A stretch of DNA of 64,000 bases from Spirochaeta africana DSM 8902. GTDB taxonomy: Bacteria; Spirochaetota; Spirochaetia; DSM-27196; DSM-8902. This document shows, piece after piece, positions 8,410-15,203 of the stretch. The notes beneath the pieces were generated by a model that was not told where the DNA came from, searched no databases, and saw only the letters and a list, made by a program, of their open reading frames with translations. The DNA lies in assembly GCF_000242595.2 (NCBI RefSeq), contig NC_017098.1:2170001-2234000 (forward strand), given 5' to 3'. A program made the translations under genes and the position numbers. Within the stretch, counting starts at the first letter, position 1, and the number at the start of each line of letters is the position of its first letter.

Positions 8410-9255
8410 CTACATCAGGCGCAGCACCTCGTTCAGTAATCGTCCGGTCGCCTGATCCTGCGACTCGATTACCTTCTGGTTGGCCTCGTAGGCGCGATTC
8501 ACCTCGATCATCGCTACCATCTCGGTAACCGGATTAACATTGCTGGTCTCCAGGAACCCCTGCTCCACCACCGGACGCTGGGCTATCGGCAGCGACTCCC
8601 CGGATTCCTCGGTAGTGCGCAGCAGGTTAGCGCCCTGTTTGCGCAGATAACGCGGCTGTCGCACCTGTTCGATTCGAAGCTCATCTACCAGCCCGGTCTC
8701 TTCCCACTCATTCTCGCGCATCGACACCAGTCGATCAAAGTCCTCGGCGTACGCCTCGTTCTGGAATACCCGTCCCTGGCGATCAACCACAAAATTGTTT
8801 TCCTTGATGTGTATCGGACCGTTTTCTCCCAGTACCGGAAAACCCTGTCGGGTTACCAGGATTCCCTCGGGTCCCAGATGAAAGGAACCATCACGGGTCA
8901 GCCGCTCCCCATATGGCGTATCCACCACGAAGAAACCGTCTCCCCCCAGTGCGAGATCAAAGGGATTCTCGGTCTGCTCGAACGATCCCTGCTCGAACAC
9001 GGTATAGACCTCGTTAGTCTCCACCCCGGTTCCCAGCTTTCCCACCACCGGTGCCCGATCGACAGAACCGAGTGGCAGCTGCACCTCGGTGTTGTCATGA
9101 AATCGGCGCATCAGCAGCTGTGGAAAGGCCTTCTGCACCGCGGTATCCCGCTTGTAACCGGTGGTGTTCACGTTCGCCAGATTGTTGGAAACCGCATCCA
9201 TGCGATTCATCTGAGCGGTCATGCCGCTCGCCCCAGTGTAATACCCACGTACCAT
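8410..9255 (-). CDS. flgF: Flagellar proximal rod protein FlgF
   Basis: A 281-aa rod protein beginning MVRGYYTGASGMTAQMNRMD then NNLANVNTTGYKRD, with the C-terminal axial helix ETSNVNPVTEMVAMIEVNRA. A GTG 9 codons upstream is possible, but MVRG is the usual FlgF start. It is first of flgF-flgG-flgJ. An upstream TATACA (about 9309-9304, minus strand) overlaps a TATACT on the opposite strand serving the divergent acidic ORF. Confidence 0.95.
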   Translation of the reverse strand: MVRGYYTGASGMTAQMNRMDAVSNNLANVNTTGYKRDTAVQKAFPQLLMRRFHDNTEVQLPLGSVDRAPVVGKLGTGVETNEVYTVFEQGSFEQTENPFDLALGGDGFFVVDTPYGERLTRDGSFHLGPEGILVTRQGFPVLGENGPIHIKENNFVVDRQGRVFQNEAYAEDFDRLVSMRENEWEETGLVDELRIEQVRQPRYLRKQGANLLRTTEESGESLPIAQRPVVEQGFLETSNVNPVTEMVAMIEVNRAYEANQKVIESQDQATGRLLNEVLRLM

Positions 9256-9346
9256 ACCCACTGTATCGGCGACAGCACCCACCTGCTTTACCAGTAACTC
9301 GCGATGTATACTTGTGGTTTTGGCAGACTTTGACTACCCTGATGAT

Positions 9347-9850
9347 ATGTCGGATGGAAACACCCAGCCACCAGATACAACACCGCCTGCCGACAACACC
9401 ACCGAAGTCAGCCTGGATGAGTTTCTCGACGATCCGGAGCTGATCCGCCGCAGTCAGACATCGCCGGACGGCCCGCCCGGGAGTGGCAGCACGCCGCCAA
9501 CAGCCACCACAGTGCCGGCAGCCGGTGCACCCGACTCCCAGTCTGCAGAAGACGAAGAAGAATACCTGCACCTCGATATCGATTTCGACGACGACCCTTA
9601 CGAACTGCCGCCGGACATCGATATGACCGCCCCCCTTGGCCGCGCCACTCATCCCGATGATCCGCCCCCGCTTGCCCCCCGCAGTGAAGAAAACAGTGAT
9701 GATCTAGGTTTTGCGGTGGAGGAATTTGTAAGCAGCCAAACCTCACCTGAGGAATCAACCTCAGCCAATTCGAAAAGCTCTACTCCGCCCGAGGACGCTC
9801 CTGCGACCGATGACCCTGCCGCGCCCGAAGCTCCTGCCCGGAACCGGTAA
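9347..9850 (+). CDS. Acidic low-complexity hypothetical protein
   Basis: About 167 aa, very rich in Asp, Glu, Pro, Ser and Thr, with no membrane segment or recognised domain. Short ordered-looking patches such as TEVSLDEFLDDPELI, EEYLHLDIDFDDDPYELP and DDLGFAVEEFVSSQ suggest linear motifs in a disordered chain. It is divergent from flgF. The ATG at 9347 has no clear Shine-Dalgarno; a GTG at 9314 is also in frame but sits 1 nt after a TATACT. It overlaps the convergent permease by 71 bp. A real gene is likely but not proven; no function is assigned. Confidence 0.5.
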   Translation: MSDGNTQPPDTTPPADNTTEVSLDEFLDDPELIRRSQTSPDGPPGSGSTPPTATTVPAAGAPDSQSAEDEEEYLHLDIDFDDDPYELPPDIDMTAPLGRATHPDDPPPLAPRSEENSDDLGFAVEEFVSSQTSPEESTSANSKSSTPPEDAPATDDPAAPEAPARNR

Positions 9851-10760
9851 CAATCAGATACAGTCCGCCCAGTATAAGCACCCCGCCTGCGACAACCACC
9901 GCGCCGGGCAGCTCGCCCAGCAGCAGGGCCGCCAGCACGGCTGCCCCCACCGGCTCCCCCAGATACACCAGCGACACCCCGGCAGCCGGCATATGCCGCA
10001 GCGCCCAGTTCAGGAGGGTATGCCCAAGCAGGGTTGGTACCAGCGCCAGGCCTGCAAACAGCGCGTATTCCTGCCAGGCGAAACCCCGCAAAGGGATGTC
10101 GGCGACACGGGCCAGCAGTGCCAACGCCACGGCACCGCAGAGGTAGGTCCCCCCGGCATACACCAGATTCCCCATCTGCTGCCGCAGCCGCCTGCCGCAC
10201 AGCAGATACCCGCTCATCATAACCGCCCCGCCCAGCGCCAGCAGCATCCCCCCTGTGGTAGCTCCAACCGTACCCCGCACTCCCCCGAACACCGTAAGAG
10301 CCGTCCCCGGCAGCACCAGCAGCAGCGCCGGCACAAATCGTCGCGGAAGCCGGTCCCCGATAACCCCGCCAACCAGTCCCACCAGCAGTGGATGCAGAGA
10401 AACCAGCAGCACCGATATTGCCACACTGCTGACACGCAATGACGCAATCCACAGCCCGAAATGCCCGGCCAGAAACAGACCGCTCAAGGCAACCCCGGCA
10501 GCTGCTGCTGCCGTACCTCGGCGGTTGCCTGCCTTCGCTGGTAAGCGGTGATGATTCTGCAGTCTGTAGCTGCGCCATCGATCGCCTCCTGCCAGCAGCA
10601 GCAGAACCACCGCTGCACCCGCCAACCGATAAAACGCGATGGTAAGCGCCGGGGCATTCGACCAGCGAATCAGGATCGCCGCCGACGACAACGCCAGCAC
10701 CGCCGTCCCGCATACCACCGCCATTCGTATCGACACCCGTCTGGTAGAAGCTGACATCAT
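9780..10760 (-). CDS. EamA/DMT-family transporter
   Basis: About 326 aa with ten hydrophobic segments in two five-helix halves: the first half from ALSSAAILIRWSNAPALTIAFYR, the second from GGMLLALGGAVMMSGYLLCG. LVYLGEPVGAAVLAALLLGE near the C-terminus is the typical EamA motif. It probably exports a small metabolite; the substrate cannot be told. The frame is open upstream to 10880, but a promoter (TTGACC-17-TAGGCT) ends 7 nt before the ATG at 10760, which fixes the start there or at the adjacent ATG 10757. Confidence 0.88.
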   Translation of the reverse strand: MMSASTRRVSIRMAVVCGTAVLALSSAAILIRWSNAPALTIAFYRLAGAAVVLLLLAGGDRWRSYRLQNHHRLPAKAGNRRGTAAAAAGVALSGLFLAGHFGLWIASLRVSSVAISVLLVSLHPLLVGLVGGVIGDRLPRRFVPALLLVLPGTALTVFGGVRGTVGATTGGMLLALGGAVMMSGYLLCGRRLRQQMGNLVYAGGTYLCGAVALALLARVADIPLRGFAWQEYALFAGLALVPTLLGHTLLNWALRHMPAAGVSLVYLGEPVGAAVLAALLLGELPGAVVVAGGVLILGGLYLIVTGSGQELRARQGHRSQERPRAE

Positions 10761-10767
10761 TCTCGCC

Positions 10768-10796
10768 AGCCTAGATTGTTTGTGATCTCCGGTCAA
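10768..10796 (-). promoter_or_regulatory. Promoter of the EamA transporter (near-leaderless)
   Basis: TTGACC (10796-10791), a 17-bp spacer and TAGGCT (10773-10768), 7 nt before the ATG at 10760. The -10 is weak. A GGCGAG Shine-Dalgarno-like stretch lies in the same 7 nt, so leaderless translation is less certain here. Confidence 0.45.
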
Positions 10797-10917
10797 TTGC
10801 GGGCAACCCCTGGGCTCACCACAGCCAGCCCCTGTCTGCAGCATATTACCCGTGCGTAGATTTGACATTCCGTCCCGCACGCATCAGGCTGTTACTATAT
10901 CCCTGTCTGGAGGAATC

Positions 10918-11121
10918 ATGAGTACCAATAAAATTATCGGCGTCGTGTTACTGGCGGTCGGTGTTGTCCTGCTGTATTTCGGCTATCAGGCATCCCAGTC
11001 CGTGAGCGAACGTGTAGTTGAAGGCCTGACCGGACGTTTCAGCGACCAGACCATGTATTACTTTATCGGCGGTGCCGCTGCTGCCGTTGCCGGGCTGTTT
11101 CTGGCAGTATTCAAGAAATAG
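10918..11121 (+). CDS. Small membrane protein, DUF3185 family
   Basis: 67 aa with two membrane segments: IGVVLLAVGVVLLYFGYQAS and YFIGGAAAAVAGLFLAVF. QASQSVSERVVEGLTGRFSD between them matches the DUF3185 pattern. Function is unknown. A strong GGAGG Shine-Dalgarno precedes the ATG at 10918; an extended -10 TGTTACTAT lies about 25 nt upstream. Confidence 0.8.
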   Translation: MSTNKIIGVVLLAVGVVLLYFGYQASQSVSERVVEGLTGRFSDQTMYYFIGGAAAAVAGLFLAVFKK

Positions 11122-11185
11122 CTGATCTACAGGGTCTGTCAACGCTGAGCGCAGATGGGGAGTTGCCCCGCAGGGCTTCATGTAT

Positions 11186-11257
11186 AGCCAGAAGTGGGAT
11201 TCGAACCCACGGCCTGCTCATTACGAGTGAGCTGCTCTACCCCTGAGCTATCCTGGC
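11186..11257 (-). tRNA. tRNA-Thr (anticodon CGT)
   Basis: Cloverleaf with acceptor GCCAGGA/TTCTGGC, D-arm GCTC..GAGC, anticodon stem GCTCA/TGAGC with loop CTCGTAA (anticodon CGT, reading ACG), and T-arm GTGGG-TTCGAAT-CCCAC. CCA is not encoded. A TATACT hexamer lies a few nt upstream. It lies downstream of the Crp-like gene on the same strand. Confidence 0.95.
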
Positions 11258-11305
11258 GTGATGTGTAGTATACCCGAAACCGGAAAAAATGCAATCGCTG
11301 GAGGT

Positions 11306-11953
11306 TCAGCTGTCCTTGCGTTTGGTGGAAACCAGCCGGGTAAAATCGTTGATGTTCTTGACCACGATACGGTCCTTGAACAGCTCGACCCGACGCTGCG
11401 ACGAGAACTGCTGCAGCACCTGACGGCAGGTCTCTACCTTGATGCCGGCCCAGTGAGCCACGTCGTCTACGGTTACCTGGAACACGCGTTCCTGCACGTA
11501 CTCGTCCTGGTCGTTGTTGATGGCAGCGTTCGATTCGTTCAGCATCAGGAAGACGTCGGCCACCTTGGCCTGGATATCATCCAGGGTAAGAATCATGAAC
11601 CGGCGACGCTGGTCGTAGATGCGCTTGGTGAAGAGTTTCAGCAGCTTCAGTGCGATGGCGGGATTGCCCTCCATAAGCATACTGAAGTTGGCCCGGTTGA
11701 ACTCCAGGGCCTTTACGGAATCAAGGGCGATGGCATTAGCCGAGCGAGGTGCCTCTTCCAGAATGGCCATCTCGCCAAAGATCTCGCCAGGCTGCAGGAT
11801 ATCGATGGTCTTCTCTATCTCGCCGATGACCCGGGAGATCTGTACCCGACCTTTCTGGATCAGATAGAACTTGTCGCCAGGTTCGTACTCGCAGAACACC
11901 ACCTGTCCGGGGCTGAAATGTACGGCAAAGCGTTCAAAGACATCAAGATTCAT
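11306..11953 (-). CDS. Crp/Fnr-family cyclic-nucleotide-binding transcription regulator
   Basis: 215 aa. The N-terminal cNMP-binding beta-roll (YEPGDKFYLIQKGRVQISRV, LQPGEIFGEMAILEEAPRSA) keeps the GE...RSA phosphate-binding cassette, so ligand binding is plausible. A long dimerisation helix follows, then a Crp-type helix-turn-helix (VTVDDVAHWAGIKVETCRQV). Ligand and regulon are unknown. Its ATG overlaps the stop of the upstream cNMP/TPR gene by 4 nt (ATGA), so the two are made together. Confidence 0.88.
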   Translation of the reverse strand: MNLDVFERFAVHFSPGQVVFCEYEPGDKFYLIQKGRVQISRVIGEIEKTIDILQPGEIFGEMAILEEAPRSANAIALDSVKALEFNRANFSMLMEGNPAIALKLLKLFTKRIYDQRRRFMILTLDDIQAKVADVFLMLNESNAAINNDQDEYVQERVFQVTVDDVAHWAGIKVETCRQVLQQFSSQRRVELFKDRIVVKNINDFTRLVSTKRKDS

Positions 11954-12924
11954 AGCTTTCCTTCCATCTTTCGCAGCGCATGCGAGACCTTGTTTTTGAG
12001 GTCACTGTCGACTCTTCCGAGTGAAAGAATCCGCTCGTAAAAGGCCCGGGCCTTGTCGGGATTGCCCAGTTCAGCGTAGCTGCGGGCAATATAGTACATG
12101 GCTTTATCAACATCGGGTATTGAGGGCTGCTGCTGCACAGTGCTGGATAAGTGCTGAACGGCTTCCTTGTAGCGCTGCAGATAGAAGTAGCAGCGGCCGA
12201 TTTCGATCAGAGAACCGCTGCGGTATTCTGGTTCGGCCGAGCCGGCAGCCAGCTCGGTGAAGATCCGCAGGGCATCCACATACTGTTCGCGCCCGAACAG
12301 ACTGAGCGCCTCGTAATAGCGCTTGGCGTCGCCCTGTATCTCGGGGGCATCACGCAGGGACGGCGGGGCGCTGCTTCCGGCATCCTCGCGCCCGGCATAG
12401 TTACCGCAGGCATCAATCCCCTCGAGCGCCTGATCAAGATAGCGACCTTTAGGATAGAGCTCGGTGTACCGGCGATAGGCGTACAGTGCCTGGCCGTAAC
12501 GCCGTTTGGCCCGAAAATAGTCACCGGTTCGGATCAGCCCCTGTTCTGGGTCGAGCTGGACATCAAGTGCCAGCAGGGTACGCACCTTGGTATGAATGCG
12601 GCGCAGCTGGTTGGAAAATACCTTGAGCATCTTCATTACCACCCGGGTATTGCGGGAGGCAAAGCTTTCAAACTCCTGCACGGTAAATACCAGTACCACG
12701 CAGTCGGTTTGTGCAATCACATTCTCCTCGCGCGGGTAGCGTCCCAGAGCGGACTTGACCCCGAAAAATTCGCCGACCTGAATCAGCTCGCGCAGCTCCT
12801 TGCCGGTTTCGATGTCATGAAACGTCATCGAAACCCGCCCTTCCTTCAGAACGAATATCTTGTCGCTGACATCACCCCGAAAATATATGATCGAATCTCG
12901 CGTATATCTTACTGGTCGCGGCAC
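11950..12924 (-). CDS. cNMP-binding domain plus TPR protein without DNA-binding domain
   Basis: 324 aa. Residues 1-115 form a cyclic-nucleotide-binding fold (IYFRGDVSDKIFVLKEGRVS, ELIQVGEFFGVKSALGRYPRE). The phosphate cassette is altered: GEFFGVKSALGRYPREE instead of GE-A-RSA. The rest is helical with TPR-like repeats (YFRAKRRYGQALYAYRRYTE, ALRIFTELAAGS, AMYYIARSYAELGNPDKARA). No helix-turn-helix is visible. The GTG start at 12924 has a GAGAGGG Shine-Dalgarno, and a TTGATT-17-TAGAGT promoter lies upstream. It probably senses a signal and works through protein contacts with its Crp-like partner; that is inference. Confidence 0.8.
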   Translation of the reverse strand: MPRPVRYTRDSIIYFRGDVSDKIFVLKEGRVSMTFHDIETGKELRELIQVGEFFGVKSALGRYPREENVIAQTDCVVLVFTVQEFESFASRNTRVVMKMLKVFSNQLRRIHTKVRTLLALDVQLDPEQGLIRTGDYFRAKRRYGQALYAYRRYTELYPKGRYLDQALEGIDACGNYAGREDAGSSAPPSLRDAPEIQGDAKRYYEALSLFGREQYVDALRIFTELAAGSAEPEYRSGSLIEIGRCYFYLQRYKEAVQHLSSTVQQQPSIPDVDKAMYYIARSYAELGNPDKARAFYERILSLGRVDSDLKNKVSHALRKMEGKL

Positions 12925-12994
12925 GTTACCCTCTCCATTACTGCTCCATACTGAACTCTAAACACCCTGACGGAAATAATCAAGGAAGAAATGC

Positions 12995-13882
12995 TTGACG
13001 ATGCCGGATGGCCCTGTCAATGTTAGCGATATGCAGCGGTGTCTGGCTCTGACAGTTCTCATCCTTCTTATCGGCATACCGGCGAGCCCGCTGAATGAGC
13101 TGCCGGTACTGCAGTCCCTGCAGGAAACCGATCCGCTTTTCCGCCAGATCCGCAGTGATATAGAGCAATCATACCGCGTTGGTACACCGAGTCCGCCGCT
13201 GCTGCTGTTTCGCTACTACCCGGCCGAGCATGAGAATATTTTCTCTATCGCGTCGCGCTTGCTGCTGCCATACAGTACCCTGGCAACCCTGAACGGCATC
13301 ACCTCGGCCACGGCCAGCCTCTCCGGGACCAGCCTGCTGATCCCAAACCAGCCAGGAATCTTTTCTGCTGACCCGCAGCGCGACGCGCGAGAGGATCCGA
13401 CCGAACTTGCTGCGCTTGATCGCCCGTGGTTCTATCCCGGACAAGATTTTACCCCTGCAGAGCGCCGGCGTTTTTTTGAGCAGCGCTTCAGCTTTCCGGT
13501 GGCATCGCCGCGCGTCACCTCCGGCTACGGGATGCGTAGCAGCCCGATCACCGGCAGACCACTCATGCACAATGGGGTTGATTTTGGCGGCAGGCCGAAC
13601 AGCGAGGTACTGGCAGCTGCCGACGGAGAAATAATCGAGGTTGCCTGGACCCCGGTACTTGGCTTTTACGTGAAAATACAGCATGATGAAAATCTGTCCA
13701 GTGTATACGGACATTTGTCTCAGATTGAGGTAAGTTATGGACAGCAGGTACGCCGATCAGAACGGATCGGCAGGATGGGGACGACCGGTCTTACCACCGG
13801 GCCGCATGTACATTTCGAAATCCATCACCACGGTGTGCCCGTGGACCCGTTCAGGTATCTGCCCGGAATTAATTCGCCATGA
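12995..13882 (+). CDS. Secreted M23 metallopeptidase with LysM-like N-terminal region
   Basis: 295 aa. A hydrophobic leader (LALTVLILLIGIPASP) is followed by a LysM-like stretch (ENIFSIASRLLLPYSTLATL then NG...LLIPNQPGIF). The LytM/M23 domain has complete zinc and catalytic motifs: HNGVDFGG, YGHLSQIEV and GPHVHFEIHHHG. It should cut peptidoglycan crosslinks in the periplasm. A TTG at 12995 lies 6 nt after AAGGAAG; the in-frame ATG at 13001 is an alternative start. The stop overlaps the next gene by 4 nt (ATGA). Confidence 0.9.
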   Translation: MTMPDGPVNVSDMQRCLALTVLILLIGIPASPLNELPVLQSLQETDPLFRQIRSDIEQSYRVGTPSPPLLLFRYYPAEHENIFSIASRLLLPYSTLATLNGITSATASLSGTSLLIPNQPGIFSADPQRDAREDPTELAALDRPWFYPGQDFTPAERRRFFEQRFSFPVASPRVTSGYGMRSSPITGRPLMHNGVDFGGRPNSEVLAAADGEIIEVAWTPVLGFYVKIQHDENLSSVYGHLSQIEVSYGQQVRRSERIGRMGTTGLTTGPHVHFEIHHHGVPVDPFRYLPGINSP

Positions 13883-14952
13883 AAACGCATAATAATACGG
13901 GGTTGCCAGGCAAGTTTCTTATCTCACTCCTGCTGTTGATCTGCAGTGCGATGCCGCTGCTCGGATTGAACACATTTGATGGTGAGGTTGCCGGGGTATA
14001 CCACCTGCCGGATGATGTCTTTCCGGCTCGTGAACTGCAGATGCGGGTTGGCAAACTGCTACTGATAGACGGGCTGCCGCATTCATCACCCCTGGCCGAG
14101 GGTATCGAGATTACTATTGAACCTCCCGCAGTCAATCATGGCGGCGGTAGTGCCTTCGCACTGTATATCTTTCAGGAGGTCGAAAGTCGACGCGGATTCC
14201 CCGCACCGGACGAGATCGAAACCGGCCAGATCGGGAGCTTTCAGGGGCAACGGATTATCTTTGAACTGCTGCCGTCGCGTTCGTCGTTTTCGATTCGCAT
14301 CCCGGCTCGCAGCGGCCATGGTATTCGGGGAGGGATTGATTCCCGGGTAACCCCGGTTGTCCGCCCGGAGGACGGGCCGCTCGCCCTGGCTATCCTCCCG
14401 GTGATGAAGGGACTGCCGTCCGAGATCCTGAACGCTCCCTTCACCCTGACAACCCGCTCCCTGCTGACCAATGTCGGCGGACTGGAGATTTCGGCGGTAT
14501 CGCACGATGGCCGGGAGCTTGACAATCAGGATATCGAGGAACTGGGGCTTACCATTGAACTCGATCGCTACGGGACGATTCAGCTGAATCAGGAAACCTA
14601 CATCCGTCCCGGTATCTATCAGATCCTTTTGAACAGCAATGGTGTGTTGTTTGATTCCACCCAGGTCGGGGTCGAACAGGGCCGGATTACCCGCCCGGTT
14701 ATCACCCTTCCCCGCCCGGAAAGTCGGGTCGATTTTCTGGTTCCCGGATTTATCAGTGTAACACTGGATGGCGAGATCCTGAATGAGCGTTCCATCACCC
14801 TGTCGCCAGGTGAGTACGAGGTCCTGTTCGAGTTTGAATCCTACAGCAAACGCCACACCCTTTCGGTGCAGGCAGGACGCGAGTACGCTGTCGGGGTTGG
14901 TCTGGATATCAATATCGACAGCCGCGAGGCAGATGCCTTGTCGGATCAGTAA
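13879..14952 (+). CDS. Secreted hypothetical protein, beta-rich
   Basis: 357 aa with a signal sequence (FLISLLLLICSAMPLLG) and a beta-rich body without recognised catalytic motif. The C-terminal part (FISVTLDGEILNERSITLSP, GEYEVLFEFESYSKRHTL) resembles a PEGA-type surface/carbohydrate-associated fold, weakly. It is translationally coupled to the M23 peptidase gene, so a role in the same envelope process is likely. Function is unknown. The -35 of the downstream sRNA promoter lies inside its last codons. Confidence 0.75.
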   Translation: MKTHNNTGLPGKFLISLLLLICSAMPLLGLNTFDGEVAGVYHLPDDVFPARELQMRVGKLLLIDGLPHSSPLAEGIEITIEPPAVNHGGGSAFALYIFQEVESRRGFPAPDEIETGQIGSFQGQRIIFELLPSRSSFSIRIPARSGHGIRGGIDSRVTPVVRPEDGPLALAILPVMKGLPSEILNAPFTLTTRSLLTNVGGLEISAVSHDGRELDNQDIEELGLTIELDRYGTIQLNQETYIRPGIYQILLNSNGVLFDSTQVGVEQGRITRPVITLPRPESRVDFLVPGFISVTLDGEILNERSITLSPGEYEVLFEFESYSKRHTLSVQAGREYAVGVGLDINIDSREADALSDQ

Positions 14953-14966
14953 TTTTTTACTACTAT
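14938..14966 (+). promoter_or_regulatory. Promoter of candidate sRNA
   Basis: TTGTCG (14938-14943), a 17-bp spacer and TACTAT (14961-14966). It overlaps the end of the secreted-protein gene and points to a transcript with no good ORF that ends at 15089. Confidence 0.55.
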
Positions 14967-14972
14967 GTAATA

Positions 14973-15089
14973 AAGGGTTGTCGGGAATGTCCGATAATCT
15001 TTGTGTCGGCTGTGCAGTTCCCCTCCCAGTTTGCTGTACAGTCGTCACCCAATGGGTAGGGCCGGTTCGCAAGAGCCGGTCTTTTTTTT
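14973..15089 (+). ncRNA. Candidate structured small RNA, about 117 nt
   Basis: It lies between its own promoter and an intrinsic terminator, in the 251-bp gap before the PBP gene. Four stem-loops can be drawn by eye. First, TTGTCGG/CCGATAA (14978-14984 with 14991-14997). Second, a 10-bp stem 15008-15017/15034-15043 (CTGTGCAG with CTGTACAG plus two more pairs) exposing the 16-nt loop TTCCCCTCCCAGTTTG. Third, ACCC-AAT-GGGT (15047-15057). Fourth, the terminator hairpin. The exposed UUCCCCUCCC is complementary to purine-rich Shine-Dalgarno sequences, as in UCCC-motif regulatory RNAs. It has no 4.5S, 6S, tmRNA or RNase P motif. An ORF from 14987 would read through the terminator, so coding is unlikely. 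Confidence 0.55.
15061..15089 (+). terminator. Intrinsic terminator of the candidate sRNA
   Basis: CCGGTTC-GCAA-GAGCCGG forms a 7-bp stem with a GCAA tetraloop, followed by CT and a run of eight T (15082-15089). It also insulates the PBP promoter from upstream read-through. Confidence 0.85.
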
Positions 15090-15168
15090 CCTCAATCTCC
15101 CTGGCATTCCTTCTCACCCACCGCGACAGCGGCGGCGTCCACTACACCACCCGTACCCCGGACATTCC

Positions 15169-15197
15169 TTGACAAAGCACTACGGGAAAAGTAATCT
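15169..15197 (+). promoter_or_regulatory. Strong promoter of the class A PBP (leaderless arrangement)
   Basis: Consensus TTGACA (15169-15174), a 17-bp spacer, TAATCT (15192-15197), then 6 nt to the ATG at 15204. No Shine-Dalgarno lies between them. Confidence 0.8.
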
Positions 15198-15203
15198 GCT
15201 TCT

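Noticed and set aside
9649-10713. Long 354-codon open frame antisense-overlapping the EamA transporter
   Set aside because: It is the alternative frame of the same strand as the permease, Gly/Ala/Arg-rich with no domain. It is a GC-content artefact of the real membrane protein frame.
14973-15089. Candidate RNA as 4.5S, 6S, tmRNA or RNase P RNA
   Set aside because: It lacks the GGAAGGAAGCA-type SRP loop, the long 6S bulge, the tmRNA Ala acceptor/T-arm and the RNase P P4 elements. The length also does not fit 6S, tmRNA or RNase P.
14783-15172. ORF running across the candidate sRNA (MSDNLCVGCAVPLPVCC from 14987)
   Set aside because: The Cys pattern is tempting, but the frame reads through the terminator and into the PBP promoter and lacks a Shine-Dalgarno, so coding is unlikely.
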